Notes under the pieces: generated by a model
Databases searched by the model: none
What the model saw: only the letters and a program-made list of their open reading frames with translations
Told to the model about the DNA's origin: nothing
Assembly: GCA_030634425.1 (NCBI GenBank)
Contig: DAOWAU010000047.1
Location: 1-5,895 of the forward strand
Reading direction: 5' to 3'
DNA length: 5,895 nt
Source of the DNA: Dehalococcoidia bacterium
GTDB taxonomy: Bacteria > Chloroflexota > Dehalococcoidia > Dehalococcoidales > E44-bin46
Made by a program: the position numbers and the translations under genes
Shown here: piece after piece, positions 1-5,591 of the stretch
Position numbering within the stretch: position 1 is the first letter of the stretch
Layout of the letters: each line of letters opens with the position of its first letter

Positions 1-732
1 CTCGATATTGGAGCGAAAAGATTAGGGCTGGAGCTCAATCAGAGGCAGCTGGAGCAGTTCCATACCTACTACCAAGAGCTTGTGGATTGGAACAAAAGGG
101 TAAACCTTACCCGCATAACCGACTATGAAGAGGTGCAAATAAAGCACTTCCTTGATTCCCTCACTGTAGCTTTGGCCTGGGAGACACTGACACCCGGTGC
201 TGACCTACGCCTTATTGACGTCGGCACCGGTGCCGGTATTCCAGGAATTCCCCTTAAAATCGTGTTCCCCGATATAAAGCTGGTGCTGCTTGATTCGGTG
301 GCTAAAAAGGCAGCCTTTTTACATCACCTTAACCATAAACTTGGGGTGGATAATGTTGAAATCGTAGTCGGTCGGGCTGAAGAGGTCGCCCATGAGGCAC
401 CATACCGGGAGAGCTTTGATATCGTCCTCTCCCGGGGCGTTGCCCCGCTAGCGACCCTGGTGGAATTAACCCTGCCCTTCTGCACTATTGGCGGCAGCTT
501 TATCGCCCAGAAAAAGGGGGCTATTGACCAGGAAATAAGCCAGGCAAGTAAGGCCATCGGCCTATTAGGGGGGAGGTTGCGAGAGGTGAAAAGGGTCAAC
601 CTGGAAGAGTTCACCGATAAGCGTCAGTTAGTAATAATTGACAAGGTATCACCAACCCCCTCACTATACCCCCGCCGCCCAGGTGTGCCGGCAAAGAGAC
701 CTTTTCTTGATAAACAAACCGAACAAGAGTAA
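1..732 (+). CDS. rsmG: 16S rRNA (guanine-N7) methyltransferase RsmG (GidB), 5' partial
   Basis: RsmG is a cytoplasmic SAM-dependent enzyme that methylates N7 of G527 (E. coli numbering) in the 530 loop of 16S rRNA; loss in other bacteria gives low-level streptomycin resistance. The reading frame is open from base 1, so the start lies upstream and 243 residues are visible. Numbered from the first codon here, family marks are the N-terminal WNKRVNLT segment (about 30-37), the SAM-binding glycine loop DVGTGAGIPG (73-82), LLDSVAKKAAFL after the second strand, FDIVLSRGVAPL, and the C-terminal YPRRPGVPAKRPF signature. The GTG at 82 is not the start: the preceding codons encode LNQRQLEQFHTYYQELV, the normal family N-terminal helix. 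Known members run about 205-240 residues, so probably only a few codons are missing. No internal defect is seen. The 3' end overlaps the predicted pdxS promoter. Confidence 0.95.
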   Translation, partial: LDIGAKRLGLELNQRQLEQFHTYYQELVDWNKRVNLTRITDYEEVQIKHFLDSLTVALAWETLTPGADLRLIDVGTGAGIPGIPLKIVFPDIKLVLLDSVAKKAAFLHHLNHKLGVDNVEIVVGRAEEVAHEAPYRESFDIVLSRGVAPLATLVELTLPFCTIGGSFIAQKKGAIDQEISQASKAIGLLGGRLREVKRVNLEEFTDKRQLVIIDKVSPTPSLYPRRPGVPAKRPFLDKQTEQE

Positions 733-735
733 AAT
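707..735 (+). promoter_or_regulatory. Predicted sigma-70-type promoter for pdxS-pdxT
   Basis: A -35 box TTGATA (707-712) and a -10 box TAAAAT (730-735) are separated by exactly 17 bases. Each box differs from consensus (TTGACA, TATAAT) at one position. The -10 box overlaps the rsmG stop codon, and the start point would fall near 742, leaving a short leader of about 25 bases before the pdxS ATG. It suggests the PLP synthase unit can be transcribed independently of rsmG. This is a pattern match only; the organism's sigma factor preferences are unknown. Confidence 0.55.
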
Positions 736-750
736 ATATCTAGAAAAGGC

Positions 751-757
751 AAGGAGA
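751..757 (+). promoter_or_regulatory. Ribosome binding site of pdxS
   Basis: AAGGAGA lies 9 bases before the ATG at 767. It is a strong match to the anti-Shine-Dalgarno sequence, among the best in the window, and it fixes the pdxS start. Confidence 0.8.
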
Positions 758-766
758 CCAGGGTAG

Positions 767-1663
767 ATGAAGCAGAAAAACACGCAAAGTGGCACATGGA
801 AGGTTAAAGCAGGGCTGGCTCAGATGCTTAAGGGCGGGGTGATTATGGATGTGGTTACCCCTGAGCACGCGAAGATTGCCCAGGAGGCTGGCGCCTGTGC
901 CGTGATGGCACTGGAGAGGGTCCCAGCGGATATTCGCGCCGCTGGTGGTGTTGCTCGCATGGCTGACCCCACCGTTATTGAAACCATTATGAAGACTGTT
1001 ACCATACCGGTAATGGCTAAATGCCGTATCGGTCACTTTGTGGAGGCTCAGGCATTGGAAGCTATGGGTGTGGACTATATTGATGAGTCCGAAGTGCTTA
1101 CCCCCGCTGATGAAGCACACCATATCTGGAAGCATGACTTCAAGGTTCCCTTTGTCTGCGGTTGCCGTGGCCTCGACGAAGCCCTGCGCCGCATCGGTGA
1201 GGGAGCAGCTATGATTAGAACCAAAGGTGAAGCTGGCACGGGTAATATTGTGGAAGCAGTCAGGCATATGCGAGCGGTAATGGGCGGCATCCACAAACTG
1301 GTAAATACCCCCCAGGAAGAATTGATGGCAGTGGCTAAGGAAATGGGCGCCCCCTTTGAACTGGTAGAAGAGGTACATAAAACAGGGAAGCTGCCGGTGG
1401 TCAATTTTGCTGCCGGTGGAGTGGCTACCCCAGCCGATGCCGCCCTGATGATGCAGTTAGGCTCCGAAGGAGTCTTTGTGGGCTCAGGCATATTTAAATC
1501 CACCAACCCAGAGGTTAGAGCCAGGGCAATTGTCAAGGCAACCACCCACTATAAAGACCCTGAAATAATCGCTGAGGTCTCCAAAAACCTGGGAGAAGCC
1601 ATGCCCGGGTTAGATATAAAGCAAATCCCTACTGAGGAACTACTGGCACCCAGAGGTTGGTAA
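767..1663 (+). CDS. pdxS: Pyridoxal 5'-phosphate synthase, synthase subunit PdxS
   Basis: PdxS builds PLP from ribose 5-phosphate (or ribulose 5-phosphate), glyceraldehyde 3-phosphate and ammonia delivered by PdxT, in the DXP-independent pathway. In characterised members it forms a cytoplasmic dodecamer of (beta/alpha)8 barrels decorated by PdxT. The 298-residue product has the usual family length and near-canonical sequence: GGVIMDV with Asp28, [22 protein letters not shown] (47-68), PVMAK with Lys85, [22 protein letters not shown] with Lys153, [28 protein letters not shown], and a terminal RGW. Lys85 and Lys153 match the two lysines (81 and 149 in B. subtilis) that hold and relay the covalent intermediates. 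The ATG is supported by a strong ribosome binding site. pdxT follows after one base. No defect is seen. Confidence 0.98.
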   Translation: MKQKNTQSGTWKVKAGLAQMLKGGVIMDVVTPEHAKIAQEAGACAVMALERVPADIRAAGGVARMADPTVIETIMKTVTIPVMAKCRIGHFVEAQALEAMGVDYIDESEVLTPADEAHHIWKHDFKVPFVCGCRGLDEALRRIGEGAAMIRTKGEAGTGNIVEAVRHMRAVMGGIHKLVNTPQEELMAVAKEMGAPFELVEEVHKTGKLPVVNFAAGGVATPADAALMMQLGSEGVFVGSGIFKSTNPEVRARAIVKATTHYKDPEIIAEVSKNLGEAMPGLDIKQIPTEELLAPRGW

Positions 1664-1664
1664 T

Positions 1665-2252
1665 ATGAGAATAGGTGTCCTTGCTGCGCAAGGAGCCTTC
1701 GCCGAGCATATAGCCGCCCTGCACCAATTAGAGGTAGAAGCACTGCCTGTCCGTCTGCCCTCAGAACTCGGAGGCCTGGACGGGCTGATTATCCCCGGAG
1801 GAGAAAGCACCTCTATTAGCAAATTGATGGCGGATTATAACCTGCTGAGCGAGATAAGAAATCTGGCCGAGAGCGGTCTACCCATATTTGGAACCTGCGC
1901 CGGGATGATACTTCTCGCCAAGGAGATTTCAGATTCCGATGTAAGACCTTTGGGGCTGATGGACATAACAGCGAGACGAAACGCCTTTGGCAGGCAAAAG
2001 GATAGCTTTGAAACCGAGCTCTCCATACCAGCGCTGGGGGAAAAACCCTTCCCTGGTGTATTCATTCGAGCCCCGATAATTGAGCAGGCAAACAGCAATG
2101 TAGAAATACTAGCTAGTTTAGATAACGGCACCGGCGTGGCTGCCAGACAGGGAAGGCTACTGGCTTCTGCTTTCCACCCTGAGCTAACCGATGACCCGAG
2201 ATTTCACCAATATTTTTTGGATATCGTCACCGGGGGAGCGAATTTAGATTAG
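1665..2252 (+). CDS. pdxT: Pyridoxal 5'-phosphate synthase, glutaminase subunit PdxT
   Basis: PdxT hydrolyses glutamine and channels ammonia to PdxS; it is a class I (triad) glutamine amidotransferase. The 195-residue product has the normal length. Visible marks are the N-terminal IGVLAAQGAFAEH, the PGGEST loop (44-49), the nucleophile elbow GTCAGM with Cys78, and the AFHPEL segment with His171 and Glu173 completing the triad. FIRAPIIE (133-140) is also typical of the family. The gene starts one base after the pdxS stop, so translation is probably coupled. Its own Shine-Dalgarno match, AGAGG at 1652-1656, lies inside the last pdxS codons, 8 bases from the ATG. The tight pairing fits a fixed-stoichiometry complex. 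The C-terminal tail (GGANLD) is unremarkable. Confidence 0.98.
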   Translation: MRIGVLAAQGAFAEHIAALHQLEVEALPVRLPSELGGLDGLIIPGGESTSISKLMADYNLLSEIRNLAESGLPIFGTCAGMILLAKEISDSDVRPLGLMDITARRNAFGRQKDSFETELSIPALGEKPFPGVFIRAPIIEQANSNVEILASLDNGTGVAARQGRLLASAFHPELTDDPRFHQYFLDIVTGGANLD

Positions 2253-2258
2253 AGGAGG
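2253..2258 (+). promoter_or_regulatory. Ribosome binding site deciding the start of the R3H ATPase
   Basis: AGGAGG lies directly after the pdxT stop. Three candidate starts follow in the same frame: GTG 2260 (1-base gap), TTG 2263 (4-base gap) and GTG 2266 (7-base gap). Only the last has normal spacing, so 2266 is preferred over the longest reading. Confidence 0.7.
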
Positions 2259-2265
2259 GGTGTTG

Positions 2266-3783
2266 GTGCAAAAGGTAATCGTTGACGACCTAGACGCTTT
2301 TCTCGATATCTTACCACCCCATATTTGCCAGCCATTGCGGAAACAGGGTGATAACAGTGAACTGCTGGAGGTAGTCCTGGACCTGGGGCGACCTCCCGAA
2401 GCACGCTATACCCAGCGAGAAGTAGCCCTCGACCCTAAAGAGGTCGGTGAACAGGACATTGACTATGTGGTCTCCCGTGTTAGTAGCTTCGGCGATGACA
2501 ATCGTGCTGGAATTGAGCGCACCCTACATCGCATCTCAGCCATCCGCAACCGCAAGGGGCGCATTGTCGGGCTTACCTGTCGCGTGGGCAGGGCTGTGTT
2601 TGGCACCATAAAAATTATTGAAGACCTTATCCAATCGGGCAAGAGTATCTTATTGCTGGGCCGTCCCGGGGTAGGCAAAACAACCATGCTGCGTGAGGTA
2701 GCCCGAGTACTAGCCGATGACCATAAGAAACGGGTTATCATTGTCGATACCTCAAACGAAATTGCCGGTGATGGTGATATCCCCCACCCTGCTATCGGAC
2801 ATGCTCGGCGGATGCAGGTAACTACCCCCACCGAGCAACACGCAGTAATGATTGAAGCCGTAGAAAACCACATGCCTGAGGTGATTGTTATCGACGAGAT
2901 GGGCACCGAGCTTGAGGCTCAGGCGGCTCGAACCATTGCTGAACGGGGGGTTCAACTGATAGGCACCGCCCATGGTAACACCCTGGAAAACCTGATGATG
3001 AACCCTACCCTCTGTGACCTCATCGGCGGCATCCAGAGCGTAACCCTGGGTGATGAGGAGGCAAAGCGGAGGGGAACACAGAAGTCCATCCTGGAGCGCA
3101 AGTCACAGCCCACCTTTGATATCCTGGTTGAAATTCGGGACCGGGACAGGGTAGCCATTCACCCTGGTGTGGGCCAGATAGTGGATGCCCTCCTCCGTGG
3201 TCAACCCCTAACTACCGAGATTCGCTTGCTGGATGAGACGGGGGAGGTGAAAATAGAAAAAGAGGAGCCAGCCACCGCTGCCAAGAAAGCGGTCAGAGGT
3301 AAGCCGTTCATCAAAGGAAACAAATCACCCAAGCTCTACCTCTTCGGGGTAAACCGGGGGCGACTGGTGCAGATAGCAAAAGAGATGAAATTAAGTGTGG
3401 ATGTAGTCGATAATCTAAATGATGCCAACCTGTTTGTCACCTCTAAAAGCTACTACCGTCGCAAGATGCAAAAGGTCAGGGAGGCTGAAGCAGCCAACAT
3501 ACCTATCTATGTCCTCAGAAGCAACACGCCACCTCAAATCAGACGGCTCCTGAGCGATATCTACCCCCTGGAGAGCGTAGATAAGAGACATCCCCTTAAG
3601 CTTGCCCTCAATGAGGCAGAGGAAGCCGTTACCAAGGTGAAGAGCGGCGAGGAAACGGTAGATCTCAGCCCCCAGAGTGCCTATATCCGACGCCTGCAAC
3701 ACCTGATTGCCGAGAGACACGACCTGTCTTCACAAAGCACCGGCAAAGACTCCGAAAGACGGGTGAGGATTTATAGAGAGTAA
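2266..3783 (+). CDS. SpoIIIAA/Ycf45-like AAA-type ATPase with C-terminal R3H domain
   Basis: This 505-residue protein belongs to an uncharacterised ATPase family related to sporulation protein SpoIIIAA and to plastid/cyanobacterial Ycf45; the biochemical role is not established. Counting from GTG 2266, an N-terminal region (about 1-105) precedes the ATPase core. The core has Walker A GRPGVGKTT (132-140), a DTSNEIAGDGDIPH segment, Walker B VIVIDEMG with Asp210 and Glu211, and a GTAHGNTLENLM stretch typical of the family. A lysine-rich charged linker (about 325-355) leads to a small alpha/beta segment (356-433, from KLYLFG to DIYPL). An R3H domain closes the protein, with Arg475-x3-His479 followed by SSQSTGKDSERRVRIY; R3H domains bind single-stranded nucleic acid. 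No signal peptide or membrane span is seen, so it is probably cytosolic. It lies 13 bases after pdxT and is probably co-transcribed with it, but no functional tie to PLP synthesis is evident. Nothing suggests sporulation here. Confidence 0.88.
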   Translation: MQKVIVDDLDAFLDILPPHICQPLRKQGDNSELLEVVLDLGRPPEARYTQREVALDPKEVGEQDIDYVVSRVSSFGDDNRAGIERTLHRISAIRNRKGRIVGLTCRVGRAVFGTIKIIEDLIQSGKSILLLGRPGVGKTTMLREVARVLADDHKKRVIIVDTSNEIAGDGDIPHPAIGHARRMQVTTPTEQHAVMIEAVENHMPEVIVIDEMGTELEAQAARTIAERGVQLIGTAHGNTLENLMMNPTLCDLIGGIQSVTLGDEEAKRRGTQKSILERKSQPTFDILVEIRDRDRVAIHPGVGQIVDALLRGQPLTTEIRLLDETGEVKIEKEEPATAAKKAVRGKPFIKGNKSPKLYLFGVNRGRLVQIAKEMKLSVDVVDNLNDANLFVTSKSYYRRKMQKVREAEAANIPIYVLRSNTPPQIRRLLSDIYPLESVDKRHPLKLALNEAEEAVTKVKSGEETVDLSPQSAYIRRLQHLIAERHDLSSQSTGKDSERRVRIYRE

Positions 3784-3788
3784 AGGGA

Positions 3789-3812
3789 TTAAAGGGGTTT
3801 CGCCCCCTTTAA
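3789..3812 (+). repeat. Inverted repeat (hairpin) just after the R3H ATPase stop
   Basis: Arms TTAAAGGGG (3789-3797) and CCCCTTTAA (3804-3812) form a perfect 9-bp stem around the 6-base loop TTTCGC. It begins 6 bases past the stop codon at 3781-3783. A run of T does not follow, so it is not a convincing intrinsic terminator. It could serve in 3'-end protection or partial termination between the pdx unit and tmk, or be part of the repeat element next to it. The structure is seen; the function is unknown. Confidence 0.6.
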
Positions 3813-3822
3813 GAAACTTCCT

Positions 3823-3851
3823 TCCCTCTCCCCTTATGAAGGGGAGAGGGA
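3823..3851. repeat. Perfect 13-bp inverted repeat with 3-base loop, REP-like palindrome
   Basis: Arms TCCCTCTCCCCTT (3823-3835) and AAGGGGAGAGGGA (3839-3851) are perfectly complementary around the loop ATG. It is followed by a purine-rich stretch, AAAGGGTGAGGGG, running to 3865. CCCTCTCCCC/GGGGAGAGGG palindromes followed by GGTGAGGG are, from my memory, a common dispersed intergenic repeat in Chloroflexota and other bacterial genomes, so a REP-type or degenerate miniature element is the best reading. No U-tract follows, which argues against a simple terminator. The ATG in the loop opens a long frame into tmk but has no ribosome binding site and would encode a nonsense N-terminus. Confidence 0.75.
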
Positions 3852-3876
3852 TAAAGGGTGAGGGGTTGGTACAATT

Positions 3877-4507
3877 ATGGCATTATTTATCACCTTTGAG
3901 GGGGGGAGAGGGGTGCGGCAAGAGTGTTCAAGCCAGGGCGCTATATGAAAGGCTATCGCAGTCGGCTATCCCAGCGGTGCTGACCCACGAGCCCGGTGGA
4001 ACACCTCTCAATAAGAAGATCAGACAGTGGCTGAAGGGAGCGGAGAATACCGGCATATCACCACTGGCTGAGCTACTGCTGTTTAACGCCTCCCGCACCC
4101 AATTGATAGATGAAGTCATCCGCCCCCAGCTGGAAAAGGGGAAGGTGGTTATCTGCGACCGCTATGCCGACTCCACCATTGCTTATCAAAGCTACGGGCG
4201 AGGATTAGATTTGGAGACGGTCGCCGCTACTAATGACATCGCTACCGGGGGATTGAAACCCGATTTGACCGTGCTGCTGGATATATCAGCGGAGGAAGGG
4301 CTCGCCCGCAAACAGAGGCGAGACCGCTTTGAGCAGGAGGATATCACCTTCCACCAGAGGGTGAGGGAGGGCTATCTCAAGCTGGCAAAAGAAGAGCCAC
4401 AACGCTGGCTGGTAATAGATGCCAAGCAGGGCAAGGAGAAAATAGCAGAGATTATCTGGCAAAAGATAAGCCAGCTGCTTTCTCAGCGAGGCTTTAGACA
4501 TGCCTAA
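3877..4507 (+). CDS. tmk: Thymidylate (dTMP) kinase, frameshifted in the P-loop
   Basis: Tmk phosphorylates dTMP to dTDP with ATP, an essential cytosolic step in dTTP supply. The true N-terminus is read from ATG 3877 (MALFITFEGG), but the rest (EGCGKSVQARALYERL onward) is one frame over. One extra G in the run 3900-3906 breaks the gene. Left uncorrected, translation from 3877 meets TGA at 3946 after 23 codons. Removing one G gives an ordinary 209-residue kinase: P-loop GGEGCGKS (9-16), THEPGGT (from 36), CDRYADSTIAYQSYGRGL with Asp94-Arg95, and an arginine-rich LID RKQRRDRFEQE (from 144). The P-loop lacks arginine and the LID is arginine-rich, as in the E. coli (type II) form. The start has only a weak ribosome site, GAGGGG at 3860-3865. 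An alternative frame from ATG 3836 loses the first beta strand. The last 8 bases overlap mnmA. A sequencing or assembly error is likely, because the rest of the frame is intact. Confidence 0.88.
3900..3906 (+). other. Seven-G run at the tmk frameshift
   Basis: GAG (3898-3900) ends in G and is followed by six more G before A3907. Upstream, MALFITFE reads in the frame of 3877. Downstream, GEGCGKS reads in the frame of 3905. Between the Glu codon and the GAG at 3908 there are 7 bases where 6 are needed for Gly-Gly, so exactly one base is surplus. The run is where a homopolymer miscall, or slippage by polymerase or ribosome, would be expected. Confidence 0.85.
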
Positions 4508-5564
4508 CAAGCGAGTTGCGGTAGCTATGAGTGGTGGGGTAGACTCATCGCTGACAGCGGCACTATTACAAGAAGCCGGCTATGAGGTGATTGGCGCCAC
4601 CATGCAAATCTGGCCTTCGGATAAGCAGGCTTTTGGCGGCTGTTGCAGCGTGGAAGCGATAGAAGCGGCAAAACGGGTCGCCCATAACTTAGATATCCCC
4701 CATTACGTAATGAATTTCAGGGATATTTTCGCCCAGAGAGTCATCGCTGATTTCTGCGAGGAGTATAGCCTGGGGAGAACCCCTAATCCTTGTATCAGGT
4801 GCAATCAGTATATTAAGTTTGACGCGCTATTGAAGAGAATTAAGGAACTGGATGCCGATTTCTTAGCTACTGGTCACTATGCCAGGATTGAACAATCACC
4901 AGATGGCTATCGCCTGCTGAAAGCAGTTGACCCAGCCAAAGACCAGTCCTATTTCCTCTACACCCTGACACAAAGGGAGCTCCAGCACCTGCTACTGCCC
5001 TTAGGCGACCTCCACAAAGTGGAAGTAAGAAGGATGGCTGCCGAGCGAGGCTTGCCTACCGCCGACAGGCGTGAGAGCCAGGACATCTGCTTTATCCCTG
5101 ATAATGACTATCGGGCATTTATTGCTGAATACATCCCCACCAAACCCGGAGACATCGTTGACACCGAGGATAAGATTTTGGGCGAACACCCCGGTTTAGC
5201 TCAATATACCGTAGGACAAAGGCACGGGCTGGGGCTGGCTTCAAACGAGCGCCTGTATGTGCTCAGGCTTGATGCTGCCAATAATAGGCTGGTTGTAGGC
5301 ATTGAAGATAAGCTATTAAGCGATAGGCTCCTTGCCACCGAGTTAAGCTGGGTGTCAGGGAAAGCTCCACGGCAGCCAATCGATGTAACAGCCAAAATCC
5401 GCTACCAATCACCCGAGGCAGCAGCCGAACTCCACCTTGATGACGGGGTCGCCGAGGTAAACTTTCATCAGCCCCAGAAGGCAATTGCTCCCGGGCAAGC
5501 CGTAGTATTCTATCAGGGCGATGCTGTCCTGGGCGGAGGGATAATAGAAGATAGGGTAGATTGA
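4500..5564 (+). CDS. mnmA: tRNA-specific 2-thiouridylase MnmA (TrmU)
   Basis: MnmA adenylates and thiolates C2 of the wobble uridine U34 in tRNA-Lys, -Glu and -Gln, giving the s2U part of modified U34. The 354-residue product is close to the E. coli length (about 368). It shows the ATP-pyrophosphatase loop SGGVDSS (11-17), GRTPNPCIRCNQYIKF (92-107) with catalytic Cys101, ATGHYA (123-128), DQSYFLYTL (148-156), and ESQDICFI (192-199) with catalytic Cys197. TVGQRHGLGL and a C-terminal beta-barrel follow. Cys101 and Cys197 match Cys102 and Cys199 of E. coli. The residue three before Cys101 is Cys98, where E. coli and B. subtilis have Asp; such CxxC forms have been discussed as possible iron-sulfur-binding MnmA. 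The start overlaps the end of tmk by 8 bases, with GAGG at 4488-4491 as ribosome site, suggesting translational coupling. Confidence 0.97.
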   Translation: MPNKRVAVAMSGGVDSSLTAALLQEAGYEVIGATMQIWPSDKQAFGGCCSVEAIEAAKRVAHNLDIPHYVMNFRDIFAQRVIADFCEEYSLGRTPNPCIRCNQYIKFDALLKRIKELDADFLATGHYARIEQSPDGYRLLKAVDPAKDQSYFLYTLTQRELQHLLLPLGDLHKVEVRRMAAERGLPTADRRESQDICFIPDNDYRAFIAEYIPTKPGDIVDTEDKILGEHPGLAQYTVGQRHGLGLASNERLYVLRLDAANNRLVVGIEDKLLSDRLLATELSWVSGKAPRQPIDVTAKIRYQSPEAAAELHLDDGVAEVNFHQPQKAIAPGQAVVFYQGDAVLGGGIIEDRVD

Positions 5565-5591
5565 AACAGAAGGAGATTAAAGGGGATAGGG

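Noticed and set aside
82..84. GTG at 82 as the rsmG start
   Set aside because: The frame is open to base 1 and the upstream codons encode the conserved N-terminal helix, so the gene is truncated by the window edge.
733..766. A PLP or other riboswitch ahead of pdxS
   Set aside because: The 34-base gap is too short for a known riboswitch and is accounted for by the -10 box and the ribosome site.
740..1378. Minus-strand open frame of 212 codons opposite pdxS
   Set aside because: It lies wholly opposite a highly conserved gene, has no recognisable domain and no plausible ribosome site, and is a coding shadow. The other minus-strand frames are dismissed on the same grounds.
3789..3851. The two hairpins as classical intrinsic terminators
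   Set aside because: Neither stem is followed by a T-rich tract, and the next gene is on the same strand.
3870..3875. TACAAT as a -10 box for tmk
   Set aside because: No -35-like hexamer lies 16-18 bases upstream, and the start point would fall after the ATG at 3877.
3787..5585. Shared 11-base word GATTAAAGGGG at 3787-3797 and 5575-5585
   Set aside because: It is short and purine-rich, the second copy has no hairpin partner, and chance is a sufficient explanation.
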